From Bacteroidota bacterium (lineage in GTDB: Bacteria; Bacteroidota; Bacteroidia; Chitinophagales; Chitinophagaceae): 64,000 nt of DNA. A program made the translations under genes and the position numbers. Numbering within the stretch: position 1 is the stretch's first letter; each line of letters starts with the position of its first letter. The notes under the pieces were generated by a model. It did not search any database. It worked only from the letters and a program-made list of their open reading frames with translations, and was not told the origin of the DNA. Positions 16,357 to 24,877 of this stretch are shown here, one piece after another. The stretch is taken from positions 1 through 64,000 of the forward strand of contig JAEWKK010000034.1 of assembly GCA_023386045.1 (NCBI GenBank), given 5' to 3'.

Positions 16357-16670
16357 CAGAAGTTGATTGATATGTATCAATCGTTCCAGTATCCAAGAAA
16401 ACCAAAACCAATCCTTTGAAAACTAAATCGTCCAAACAAGAATTTTAAATCCAGATCCTTAGAAAAAACAAACGATAAATCCAGTATCGATCAACTTCTT
16501 CTTAATCTGTACTAATATCCAATCCGAAAGAAAGCCCGTTTTAAATCCGTATCCAGAAAAATGTATCCAATCCTCTGAAAATCCAAAGGCGTCCGTTTCC
16601 GATGAAACTTAACTAAAAAACCAACCGCGCCTTACATAATTAATCCCCTCTTTTGAGGGGATTTTTTTTT
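16357..16670 (+). ncRNA. Candidate non-coding RNA, about 310 bases
   Basis: The unit is bounded by a consensus promoter and an intrinsic terminator with a nine-T tail that is oriented for a plus-strand transcript. Positions 16358-16372 can pair with 16485-16499 over 15 base pairs with one G-U. Part of the 5' arm (16365-16371) can instead form a local 7-base-pair hairpin with 16376-16382, so two folds compete. Thirteen ATCC tetramers occur in 16340-16584. The only early frame is 15 codons (ATG at 16372). I match it to no known RNA family; existence is an inference from the signals. Confidence 0.4.
16642..16670 (+). terminator. Strong terminator with no upstream plus-strand gene
   Basis: A perfect 9-base-pair stem (AATCCCCTC/GAGGGGATT) with loop TTTT is followed by nine T on the plus strand. 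On the minus strand it directly follows the stop of the gene at 16669 but has only ATTAATTAT as a tail, so it is much better as a plus-strand terminator. Confidence 0.8.
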
Positions 16671-16929
16671 ATTTCACTTTGAACAAATGATCAATGTTGA
16701 TGATGGTGAGGTAAGGTTCAAGCAGTTTTAAATTCCTGAATGCCTTAAGATATAAAGGTTCATCCGTCTTCCTGTCGAAAAACACTTCTACATAAAAACC
16801 CTCCAGGGCATATAATTCCACTTCGAGCTTGGTAGTTTGCCGGATCATTTCCAAAAAAACGCCATGCTCAAGAAGTATATCTGCCTGTTCGCTTTGTGGA
16901 AGTGATTTGTATTTTTTGAAACTTATCAT
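16669..16929 (-). CDS. Small conserved-looking hypothetical protein
   Basis: An 86-residue soluble protein, MISFKKYKSLPQSEQADILL at the start, with predicted mixed alpha/beta structure (ELYALEGFYVEVFFDRKTDE). There is no signal peptide. Composition is ordinary and the frame is well supported by a clean ATG and a stop immediately at a hairpin. It resembles small single-domain Bacteroidota proteins of unknown role; I cannot name a family. Confidence 0.65.
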   Translation of the reverse strand: MISFKKYKSLPQSEQADILLEHGVFLEMIRQTTKLEVELYALEGFYVEVFFDRKTDEPLYLKAFRNLKLLEPYLTIINIDHLFKVK

Positions 16930-17025
16930 GCTGCCTCATTGATACTTCATTTATAAAAAATATTGTGCCGATTATTTTTTTGTAGAATCTGAGCCATAAA
17001 TAAGCGGCTTTGCTTTTTTTTGCGC

Positions 17026-17907
17026 ATGATCAGCTATAATCCAAAGAATTGGTTCCAGTTTATATTTAATTTTCATAAGGCCGATACGGTTCGCAAACTT
17101 TTCCCCCTGATGGTGGTAATGGCCATTTATTCCTGGGGAATCGCCTGGTTAGAAGTTGATTATCTTGCACTTAGCGATAAAAGCGCTGTCAAGAACCTTT
17201 CCCTCCTTCACACCCTCCTGGGCTTTGCCATCTCCATGCTCCTGGTTTTTAGAACCAATACTGCTTATGACCGCTGGTGGGAAGGACGAAAATTATGGGG
17301 AAGCCTGGTTAATAATAGCCGCAATCTTGCCATTAAACTCAATTCCATGTTGCCCCAGGGAGAAGATAACCACAGGAATTTTTTCCGGCAGCTGATCCCC
17401 CGTTTTGCATTTGAGCTAATGGTGCACCTGCAGTCAGAGGAAACACGCTTTCTTTTGGATGATAAGCCTCATCCCGAAATCCCGGATTTTGACAAAAGCA
17501 AACATGTTCCTAACCAGGTGGCACTGCTTATCTTCAACCGAATGCATCTTCTTCATAAACAGGGTATAATTTCTGGCGAACAGTTATTGATGCTGAATAA
17601 TGAAACCAGTTCTTTCCTTGACATCTGCGGTGCCTGCGAAAGGATCAAGAATACACCTATTCCTTATAGTTACAGCAGCTTTATCAAAAAGTTCATTTTC
17701 TTTTATGTCATTACCCTTCCTATAGGTTATGTATTTAACCTGAGCTACTGGGTGATCCCCGTAGTGGTTTTTGTATTTTATGTTCTTGCATCACTGGAGA
17801 TCATTGCTGAAGAAATAGAAGATCCATTTGGCAAAGACAGCAATGACCTCCCGATGCAAAGGATGTCGGAAAACATCAGGAAGAATGTTTCCGACATCCT
17901 GTCTTAA
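17026..17907 (+). CDS. Bestrophin-family (UPF0187) anion channel protein
   Basis: A 293-residue membrane protein of the bestrophin/YneE family. Motifs include LHTLLGFAISMLLVFRTNTAYDRWWEGRKLWG, here split as LLGFAISMLLVFRTN and AYDRWWEGRKLWG, the hallmark of the family. Helices at residues about 25-45 and 60-80, and a pair near 225-265 (FIFFYVITLPIGYVF, WVIPVVVFVFYVLASLE). The C-terminal IAEEIEDPFGKDSNDLP is also conserved. It probably conducts anions or cations across the inner membrane. The ATG at 17026 is preferred over a TTG at 17020. Its stop overlaps that of the convergent gene. Confidence 0.93.
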   Translation: MISYNPKNWFQFIFNFHKADTVRKLFPLMVVMAIYSWGIAWLEVDYLALSDKSAVKNLSLLHTLLGFAISMLLVFRTNTAYDRWWEGRKLWGSLVNNSRNLAIKLNSMLPQGEDNHRNFFRQLIPRFAFELMVHLQSEETRFLLDDKPHPEIPDFDKSKHVPNQVALLIFNRMHLLHKQGIISGEQLLMLNNETSSFLDICGACERIKNTPIPYSYSSFIKKFIFFYVITLPIGYVFNLSYWVIPVVVFVFYVLASLEIIAEEIEDPFGKDSNDLPMQRMSENIRKNVSDILS

Positions 17908-19715
17908 TTTAGGTTGATGGCTTTGTCTTTAGGATACTTAACACTGTAAGCAAACCTGATCTTCTTTGATTCACCAGGTAAGAGTTCCAGTTTCCATGTC
18001 AATACGCCCACATCGGCATTATTCATAGCACCTCCGTCTTCCAGCAAGTTCACTTCAATTTCTTTATTGGTAGATAAGGGATACTGGTCTTTCAACAACA
18101 TTCTCACCGTATCTTTTTTATTGTTTTTAACCGTCAGCTCGTAAGTAATTTTTTGGAGTTTGTTAGAGCCGAGGAATTTTACGCTGCTATAATCCACCAG
18201 TTTTTCTTTTTTCACTACTACTCTTTTATCCCGGCCCAGTGTAAGATTCAGCGTATCAAAAGTTGAAGCAGGGTCAATAAAAGATTTGCCTACATAGGTT
18301 CCTTCGAAAATAATATTGGCATCACCCGGAAGGAGGTTCAGTTTTTCCCAGTCCGCCACCTCTGCAAGCAGGTATGCATCCTTATCCAGTTTGGGTACTG
18401 CATAATATTTATACGCTGCAGGTACGGCATATTCTTTTAGCAGTGCCGTTTGTTCTTTACCGTTGGTAGGCACATCATAAGGAAGATCTATGTCAAAGGT
18501 TACATTCAGCTCATTATCAGAAACGGTGATGTAATCATCCAGACCATCCTTCAATGTAACAACTATTGCTCCATTGCTAGCCATGGCTCCATAGATGGAT
18601 GTAGCAGTAGCGGCATTTAAAACCTGGGTTGACTGGATGGCTGAAGGATTGATTCTTGCAAAATCTTCTGCCGACATGATCGAACCATTCACTACATAAA
18701 CCGGTTTGTTTTCACCACTCACGTTGGCATAGCCCCTGATCTTTACGGATTCAACTTCTTCAACATTCACTCCGGGCACCCTGCCTGCGAGGTCATAGCT
18801 TTGAATCCTATTGGTAGAGAGCCTTTTCTCCATCACAGCAACTGGGTTAATATAGCTAAGGAACCATGATTTCAATACAGGTGCATTTCCCCACTGGTTG
18901 GGAACTGAGGTGGATAATGAAAGTTTCACTTTTTTCCAGTCAATACCGGTTGTCTGCGCAATCTTAGCCTTGTAAACTACTTTCAAAGGTGATTTGATAT
19001 TTTCTACGCGAATGTCATAATAGGGCGACCACCATGCATTGGGTGTGATGTAAGAAATGGCGAAATCATACTTGCCCCATGCGGCAATTGACAATTGTAA
19101 TCGAAGCTGACCTGTATTGCGTGTATTCCTGCTTTCTTCTTCTCTTACCTGTGACCTTAAACGATTGAGTATTTGATTCAGCTTTTTTTGTTTTTCTTTT
19201 TGAAATGAAAGTTCATTTTGCAATTCAGCTGACTTGCTTTTATAATAATCCATCAGCTTCATCAGTTCTGCCACACTCAAACCATTTTGCTGGCCTTTGA
19301 TCTCCCTGTTGGCTTTCAGAACTTCAATCAGGTCCATTGTAGTTTGCACCTGTACCTGAACGCGTTCAACTTCCTTCTGTACTTTTTCTACTGAATCCTG
19401 CAACAACTTTATCCTGGCACTTACTTCAGGAGAGACCAAAAAATTATTGGAAAATTCTACTCCCATAATGGTAACTGCTGAAGGACAGTTGATCTGAATG
19501 CTATTGATATCGATTTTGTTGCTGATACCTTCAATGATCACATCCTGTGGTCCGGAGGCAAGCTGAATGGAACTGCTATGGCTCATCTCGGCCCCCGTTC
19601 TATAAACTGTTACTGTCTTTAATGTGGAAGGAATTAATAATGGCTGATCGGCGGCTTTCAATTGGGAGACTGTCATCAACAGGATGGCAGCGAGGGTTCT
19701 GATCTTCATTTTCAT
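17904..19715 (-). CDS. MuiA-like DUF4139 protein with TonB-plug-like insertion
   Basis: A 603-residue secreted protein. A signal peptide (about residues 1-21, ending KAADQ) is followed by a DUF4140 N-terminal domain (TVTVYRTGAEMSHS), a coiled coil (about 100-200) and the DUF4139 beta domain (NAWWSPYYDIRVE, QTTGIDWKKVKLSLST). Residues about 305-392 interrupt DUF4139 with a segment like the plug of SusC-type receptors: GRVPGVNVEEVESVKIRGYA, PVYVVNGSIMS, VLNAATATSIYGAMASNGAI. DUF4139 then resumes to the end (GESKKIRFAYSVKYP). The function of MuiA-like proteins is poorly defined. It is convergent with the bestrophin gene with a 4-base overlap. Confidence 0.88.
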   Translation of the reverse strand: MKMKIRTLAAILLMTVSQLKAADQPLLIPSTLKTVTVYRTGAEMSHSSSIQLASGPQDVIIEGISNKIDINSIQINCPSAVTIMGVEFSNNFLVSPEVSARIKLLQDSVEKVQKEVERVQVQVQTTMDLIEVLKANREIKGQQNGLSVAELMKLMDYYKSKSAELQNELSFQKEKQKKLNQILNRLRSQVREEESRNTRNTGQLRLQLSIAAWGKYDFAISYITPNAWWSPYYDIRVENIKSPLKVVYKAKIAQTTGIDWKKVKLSLSTSVPNQWGNAPVLKSWFLSYINPVAVMEKRLSTNRIQSYDLAGRVPGVNVEEVESVKIRGYANVSGENKPVYVVNGSIMSAEDFARINPSAIQSTQVLNAATATSIYGAMASNGAIVVTLKDGLDDYITVSDNELNVTFDIDLPYDVPTNGKEQTALLKEYAVPAAYKYYAVPKLDKDAYLLAEVADWEKLNLLPGDANIIFEGTYVGKSFIDPASTFDTLNLTLGRDKRVVVKKEKLVDYSSVKFLGSNKLQKITYELTVKNNKKDTVRMLLKDQYPLSTNKEIEVNLLEDGGAMNNADVGVLTWKLELLPGESKKIRFAYSVKYPKDKAINLN

Positions 19716-19805
19716 TAAGTTTTCCTACCGATGCCCTGTTTCAAAAAATTACACAAACCATTGCTTATGGTATGAAAATGGTAAATTAGCCTCAAAAGGT
19801 TTATC

Positions 19806-20114
19806 ATGGACGTTATTATACAGTCGTTAGGCTTTAAAGCAGGAGAAGAATTAGAAAATTATGTACGCGAGAAGCTGGAAAAACTTTCCCCAAAGGACCA
19901 TATCGTCAGGGCCAATGTGACCCTTTTCCTGGGTCCGGATAAGGCTACACCCAATACATATTGCGAGATCAGGCTGGAGGTTCCGGGCAATGATCTTTTC
20001 ATCAAAGAAAACAGTCCTGAGTTCGAACAATCAATAGACGCGGCGGTGAACAAGTTGCAATCCATCATGCGCAAAAACAGGGAAAAACAGCAGGACCAGT
20101 GGCAGGGAAAATGA
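19806..20114 (+). CDS. hpf: Short ribosome hibernation-promoting factor
   Basis: A 102-residue HPF/RaiA (S30AE) domain protein. It begins MDVIIQSLGFKAGEELENYV and has the expected beta-alpha-beta-beta-beta-alpha pattern with CEIRLEVPGNDLFIKENSPE. There is no C-terminal dimerisation extension, so it is the short form. It would bind the 30S subunit and inactivate ribosomes in stationary phase. It is monocistronic, with no obvious terminator. Confidence 0.9.
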   Translation: MDVIIQSLGFKAGEELENYVREKLEKLSPKDHIVRANVTLFLGPDKATPNTYCEIRLEVPGNDLFIKENSPEFEQSIDAAVNKLQSIMRKNREKQQDQWQGK

Positions 20115-20240
20115 CCCTGATCTGTTTTTGATCCAATCCTGTTTAGCCGGAAATTATTTTTTTGTGGGGATTCTCATGCCAAAAAAATGATGATGCAGGT
20201 CAAACCCGCTACAGAAAAGGAATTTCACTAAATTGCCGCC

Positions 20241-21071
20241 ATGTCTTTACAACTGGCGGCGCTGGCTTCAGGGAGCAATGGGAATTGTTATTATATCGGC
20301 AATGAGAAAGAGGCAGTTCTTGTGGATGTAGGCATTTCTGCCCGAGAAGTGGAAAGAAGGATGAAAAGACTCTCTCTTGATCCATTACGCATCAGGGCCA
20401 TTTTTATTTCTCATGAACATACTGATCATATTTGCGGCCTGCAGGTATTTTCAAAACGCCACCAGGTCCCGGTTTACATCACGCCTTCCACTTTGAGTAA
20501 CAGCCGTCTGAAGATTGATCGTAGTCTGCTCAGAAATTTTACTACTTCAGAACCTGTCTCTATCGGCAATATTTCTGTAATTGCTTTTTCCAAATTGCAT
20601 GATGCGATTGATCCTTACAGTTTCATCATTCAATACCAGGACACCAGGGTTGGTGTATTTACAGATATCGGCATGCCCTGCCAGCAGGTGGTGAAACATT
20701 TCAGCCAGTGCCATGCTGCCTTTCTCGAAACCAATTATGATGAGGAAATGCTGATGAATGGTTCTTATCCTTTTCACCTCAAGAGAAGGATCAGTAGTGA
20801 AAGAGGTCACCTCTCGAACAAACAGGCTCTTGAATTATTCAGGAGGCACAGGCCTTCCTATATGAGTCATCTGGTGCTATCACATTTATCTAAAAACAAT
20901 AATTGCCCTCAGCTGGTTCAGGAACTTTTTACGCAACATGCTGAAGGGGTGAACATGATCGTGGCTTCAAGGTACGAGCCTACTGCATTGTATCAACTGT
21001 CAACAAATACTTCTCACATACTCCCACTGGCCCAGGCGAACATTCCCCTACAAATGGAGCTTTCTTTTTAA
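20241..21071 (+). CDS. Metallo-beta-lactamase-fold hydrolase (YycJ/WalJ-like)
   Basis: A 276-residue MBL-fold protein. The N-terminus LAALASGSNGNCYYIGNEKE is typical of the YycJ group. The metal site is SHEHTDHICGL, with further ligands likely in FTDIG, LETNYDEEML and LSHLSKNNN. Such proteins act as DNA or RNA 5'-exonuclease-like enzymes in some species, but the substrate here is unknown. It is monocistronic, downstream of hpf with a 126-base gap. Confidence 0.88.
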   Translation: MSLQLAALASGSNGNCYYIGNEKEAVLVDVGISAREVERRMKRLSLDPLRIRAIFISHEHTDHICGLQVFSKRHQVPVYITPSTLSNSRLKIDRSLLRNFTTSEPVSIGNISVIAFSKLHDAIDPYSFIIQYQDTRVGVFTDIGMPCQQVVKHFSQCHAAFLETNYDEEMLMNGSYPFHLKRRISSERGHLSNKQALELFRRHRPSYMSHLVLSHLSKNNNCPQLVQELFTQHAEGVNMIVASRYEPTALYQLSTNTSHILPLAQANIPLQMELSF

Positions 21072-21151
21072 AAACTTTTTAGGGATTAGCTTATTTCCTT
21101 CAATGAAAACTAATGCTGCATACCTCAATAGAGTAACTTAGATGAAAGGCA

Positions 21152-21928
21152 ATGCAGCCAATGAGAACCGAAAACCTTCAGCCAAACGAAAAGATCAGTG
21201 ATTATGTTCATGACATCCTTGTCATAGAATACGAAGGGCTTGTTCAACCTTTTACACTTCCGCTTTTTGCCAATGGCTCACCCACTCTTCTTTTTAATTC
21301 AACAAAAGGAAAGCTGGGCAAAAATTCAGGTTCACATCTTACCCTGTTTGGACAAACAGTTCAACCCGAAGACCTGCATATTTCAGAAAGCTTTACACTG
21401 ATCGCTTATTTCTTTAAGCCCTTTGCCCTGATGTCATTATTCAATATTGCGGCTCCTGAACTCACTGATCAACCCATTGATCTGAAACTGATCTCTCCAC
21501 TACAAACCGGTTTACTTGAGGAACAGTTGCTGAATGCAAAATCCATTAAAGAAAGAATCTGCTTTCTGGATGATTATATCATTGGTTTAATCAACAGGAT
21601 GAATGTCGAAAATATGGCGTTGCGATACGCAACATCGGTAATAGCAAATCATCATGAAAAGGAAGTGTTAGTGAAGCTGCAAAAAGAATTAAGGATCACG
21701 GAAAGGTCTTTTCAAAGAATGTTTGAAAAGAATATTGGGCTTTCACCCAATCTTTTCAGAAGGGTTTGCCAGTTCAATGCAGCCTTTATACAACTGAATC
21801 AAAGAAAGTTTGTGAAACTTTCAGACATAGCTTTTGATCATGGCTATGCAGATCAAAGCCATTATATCCGTGCCTTCAAAGAATTTACCCGCCTTTCACC
21901 CTCTGATTACCTGAACTACGGCTCCTGA
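21152..21928 (+). CDS. AraC-family transcriptional regulator
   Basis: A 258-residue regulator. The C-terminal two-helix-turn-helix domain spans about residues 165-255 (LRITERSFQRMFEKNIGLSP, then LSDIAFDHGYADQSHYIRAF and the closing LSPSDYL). The N-terminal half resembles the DUF6597 sensory domain often found in such regulators (HDILVIEYEG, PLFANGSPTLLFN). The ligand is unknown. A VOC-family gene follows on the same strand and may be a target or partner. Start at 21152 or 21161. Confidence 0.9.
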   Translation: MQPMRTENLQPNEKISDYVHDILVIEYEGLVQPFTLPLFANGSPTLLFNSTKGKLGKNSGSHLTLFGQTVQPEDLHISESFTLIAYFFKPFALMSLFNIAAPELTDQPIDLKLISPLQTGLLEEQLLNAKSIKERICFLDDYIIGLINRMNVENMALRYATSVIANHHEKEVLVKLQKELRITERSFQRMFEKNIGLSPNLFRRVCQFNAAFIQLNQRKFVKLSDIAFDHGYADQSHYIRAFKEFTRLSPSDYLNYGS

Positions 21929-21972
21929 AAAGGATTGTCGGTTTTGTTCTATTCTGGTTTTAAGTACCCTGA

Positions 21973-21980
21973 TATTTTTG
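21973..21980 (+). promoter_or_regulatory. Candidate -7 box for the VOC gene
   Basis: TATTTTTG matches TAnnTTTG exactly, 30 bases before the ATG at 22011. The nearest TTTG upstream is 26 bases away, longer than the consensus spacer. Confidence 0.35.
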
Positions 21981-22010
21981 CCAGACATTCATCATTTAAA
22001 AAACTTAGAA

Positions 22011-22433
22011 ATGTCAACTACAATGTATCCCTGTTTATGGTTCGACGGCAAAGCAAAAGAAGCCGCGGAATTTTACTGCTCTGTATTTAAAAACTCAAAG
22101 ATCACTGCCGAAAATCCAATGGTAGTCAGATTTGAACTGAATGGAAATCCTTTCATGGCATTGAATGGAGGACCTCAATACCAGTTCACACCGGCTACTT
22201 CTTTTGTGATTGAATGCCAGAACCAGGAGGAAATCGATTATTACTGGGAAAAACTGGGGAAGGATGGTCGTTACGACAAGTGTGGATGGTTACAGGATCA
22301 ATATGGCCTTTCCTGGCAGGTTGTTCCAGTTGTTCTAGGTAAGCTGATGTCTGATCCTGATAAAGCTCCAAGAGTGGTTGAAGCATTTATGAAGATGTCA
22401 AAATTTGAAATACAAAAACTGGTAGATGCTTAA
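22011..22433 (+). CDS. VOC-superfamily protein (PhnB/3-demethylubiquinone-like)
   Basis: A 140-residue glyoxalase-fold protein. It has the PhnB-type signature PCLWFDGKAKEAAEFYCSVF, FMALNGGPQYQFTPATSFVI and CGWLQDQYGLSWQVVPVVL. These proteins were labelled 3-demethylubiquinone methyltransferases, but the fold does not support that and the substrate is unknown. The ATG at 22011 (MSTTMYPC) is preferred to a TTG at 21978, because the latter overlaps the -7 box. A shared terminator follows. Confidence 0.88.
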   Translation: MSTTMYPCLWFDGKAKEAAEFYCSVFKNSKITAENPMVVRFELNGNPFMALNGGPQYQFTPATSFVIECQNQEEIDYYWEKLGKDGRYDKCGWLQDQYGLSWQVVPVVLGKLMSDPDKAPRVVEAFMKMSKFEIQKLVDA

Positions 22434-22462
22434 TAGAATTTCTTGTGTTGATTTGATACATA

Positions 22463-22500
22463 AAAAAACAGGTATCTCTTTGGATACCTGTTTCGATTTT
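22463..22500. terminator. Bidirectional terminator between VOC gene and purL
   Basis: An 11-base-pair stem (AAACAGGTATC/GATACCTGTTT) with a 6-base loop, A-tract on one side and T-rich on the other. It separates two convergent genes. Confidence 0.8.
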
Positions 22501-22512
22501 TTATTCTAAACA

Positions 22513-24753
22513 TCAGATCATTCCAAGTGCTCCCTCTGAAGCCAGTTCTTTTGCCAGCTTGTTTTCAATGGCGGTATCATACATATCTTTCCAGTTCTCA
22601 ATATGCCCCCAGTCCTCACCATTAATTTTGATCTGTCCCGAAGTAACAGATCCCAGCAAACTATAAGCAATACCTGAAGTACGGATCACTTCCATGAAAT
22701 GATCAAAATTTTCCTTGGATACAGAGACCACTATCCTGCTTTGTGCTTCACCAAAAAGAAAGGCATCTTTCCTGATTCCTTCGGCTGTTGTAATGTCAAA
22801 GCCAAATGAACGGGTAAAGCCTGATTCTGCAAGCGTGGTAAACAAACCACCTTCACTGACATCATGAGCACTGCTGATCGCATTCTCTGCAATCAGTTGC
22901 TTTATCAATTCCTGCAGTCTGAATTCTTCCTCCAGGTCAAAATGTGGAGCAGGTGAAAGAGAAACTCCTGCGATCTTACTCAGGTATTGAGAGCTGCTGA
23001 TATCATTCCTGCTGTTTCCGATCAAAAATATCTGGTTGCCTTCTTCTTTAAAATGAAGCGTCATCCTTTTATTAAATTTCTCCAGCAATCCCACCATACC
23101 AATCGTTGGTGTCGGGAATACAGGACCATCAGGATTCTGGTTGTAAAAACTTACGTTTCCACCGGTTACCGGTGTATCAAAACGTCGGCAGGCTTCACCC
23201 ATTCCTTTTACTGCATGAACAAACTGGTAATAGACCTGTGGATCAAAAGGATTTCCAAAATTGAGACAGTTAGTAACGCCCAGGGGCTGTCCTCCACTGC
23301 ATACAATATTTCTCGCTGCTTCTGCCACTGCGATCATTGCACCTTTATAAGGATCTGCATGAACATAACGGCTGTTGCAATCTACAGTCACAGCCAGAGC
23401 AGTTCCTGTTTCTCTCACCAGTACAATCGCTGCATCTGTTGGATTGTTGGTAGAAGCATTGTTAGTTCCCACCATACTGTCATACTGAGTGGTGATCCAT
23501 CTTTTTGAAGCAATGCTTGGAAGCTGGATGATCTTTTCTGCTACTGATCTGATGTCTTTAGGTTCCTGAACCTGGCTGATGTCAAATTTTTTGACCTCGT
23601 TGAAATAAGAAGGCTCCCTGTATTCCCTGTCGTATTGAGGTGCACCGCCACCCAGAACCAATTCCTGTGCAGGGATCTGTGCTTCCAGGTTTCCGGCAAT
23701 ATAAAAACTCAGCAAACCATCATCTGTGACTTCACCAATAACTGCGCTTTCCAGGTCCCATTTATCAAATACTTTTTTTACTTCTGCTTCTTTGCCTTTT
23801 TGTACTACCAGCAACATCCTTTCCTGGCTTTCACTCAACAGCAGTTCCCATGCTTTCATGTTCTGCTGTCGCGTAGGTACCTTATCAAGATCAATACGCA
23901 TACCCACTTCTCCTTTCGCACTCATTTCCGCTGTTGAACAAATGATCCCGGCAGCACCCATATCCTGCATACCAACTACGGCGCCGGTTTCAATGACTTC
24001 GAGACAGGCTTCAAGTAATTTCTTTTCCTGGAAAGGATCACCTACCTGCACAGCCGGTAATTCTTCCGTGCTTTCTTCAGTAATATCAGCTGAAGCAAAT
24101 GAAGCACCACCAATACCATCCTTACCGGTTGCACTGCCCACATACATCACGGGATTGCCCAACCCTTCCGCTGTTGCGGAAACTGTTTTGCCCACTTTCA
24201 CAATACCCACACTCATGGCATTTACCAGTGGATTGGTATGATAACATTCATCAAAATAAATTTCACCACCCACAGTTGGTACGCCAAAGCAATTCCCATA
24301 ATGACCAATGCCATGAACAACGCCTGCAAGAAGGTGTTGCGTTTTGGCTTCATCCAGGTTACCAAATCTGAGTGAATTCAATGCCGCAATAGGACGTGCA
24401 CCCATGGTAAAGATGTCGCGGTGAATACCACCAACACCAGTTGCTGCTCCCTGGAAAGGCTCGATGGCAGAAGGGTGATTGTGTGATTCGATCTTAAATA
24501 CTACGCCATAACCACCGCCAATATCCATCAGGCCAGCATTTTCCTCACCTGCTTTTACCAGCATCCTGCCACCTTCCCTTGGAAGTGTCTTGAGCCATTT
24601 GATGCTGTTCTTATAACTGCAATGCTCACTCCACATTCCAGAAAAAGCACATAGCTCGTTGAAGTTGGGTGTTCTTCCGAGTTTTTGTTTGATCAGTTCA
24701 AATTCTTCTTCGGTAAGACGTAACTGTTGCGCGGTTTTAACTGTGATCTCCAT
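22513..24753 (-). CDS. purL: Phosphoribosylformylglycinamidine synthase subunit PurL
   Basis: ATP-dependent synthetase subunit for the fourth step of purine biosynthesis. The 746-residue length is the small PurL form, which needs separate PurS and PurQ, not present here. Motifs: MWSEHCSYKNSIKWL, VFKIESHNHPSAIEPFQGAATG, GMQDMGAAGIICSTAEM and VTGGNVSFYNQNP, with SSAHDVSEGGLFTTLAESG near the end. Cytoplasmic. An exact -7 match (TAGCTTTG at 24790-24783) lies 29 bases upstream. The gap 24754-24877 holds divergent promoters only. Confidence 0.97.
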   Translation of the reverse strand: MEITVKTAQQLRLTEEEFELIKQKLGRTPNFNELCAFSGMWSEHCSYKNSIKWLKTLPREGGRMLVKAGEENAGLMDIGGGYGVVFKIESHNHPSAIEPFQGAATGVGGIHRDIFTMGARPIAALNSLRFGNLDEAKTQHLLAGVVHGIGHYGNCFGVPTVGGEIYFDECYHTNPLVNAMSVGIVKVGKTVSATAEGLGNPVMYVGSATGKDGIGGASFASADITEESTEELPAVQVGDPFQEKKLLEACLEVIETGAVVGMQDMGAAGIICSTAEMSAKGEVGMRIDLDKVPTRQQNMKAWELLLSESQERMLLVVQKGKEAEVKKVFDKWDLESAVIGEVTDDGLLSFYIAGNLEAQIPAQELVLGGGAPQYDREYREPSYFNEVKKFDISQVQEPKDIRSVAEKIIQLPSIASKRWITTQYDSMVGTNNASTNNPTDAAIVLVRETGTALAVTVDCNSRYVHADPYKGAMIAVAEAARNIVCSGGQPLGVTNCLNFGNPFDPQVYYQFVHAVKGMGEACRRFDTPVTGGNVSFYNQNPDGPVFPTPTIGMVGLLEKFNKRMTLHFKEEGNQIFLIGNSRNDISSSQYLSKIAGVSLSPAPHFDLEEEFRLQELIKQLIAENAISSAHDVSEGGLFTTLAESGFTRSFGFDITTAEGIRKDAFLFGEAQSRIVVSVSKENFDHFMEVIRTSGIAYSLLGSVTSGQIKINGEDWGHIENWKDMYDTAIENKLAKELASEGALGMI

Positions 24754-24782
24754 AATTAATCAAAGAAATTCAAAATGAATGG

Positions 24783-24790
24783 CAAAGCTA
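24783..24790 (-). promoter_or_regulatory. Candidate -7 box for purL
   Basis: On the minus strand this reads TAGCTTTG, an exact TAnnTTTG match, giving a leader of about 25 bases. No clear -33 element is seen. Confidence 0.35.
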
Positions 24791-24877
24791 AGAACTCACT
24801 CCCGAGTGACAGTGATTTTTTATAAGGAAGAGTGTGGATAAGATTTTCTATTTTGTGCCGATTAAATCAGGAACTGC

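Noticed and set aside
16226..16435. 69-codon minus-strand frame
   Set aside because: Antisense to the candidate RNA promoter, no initiation context and no conserved-looking features.
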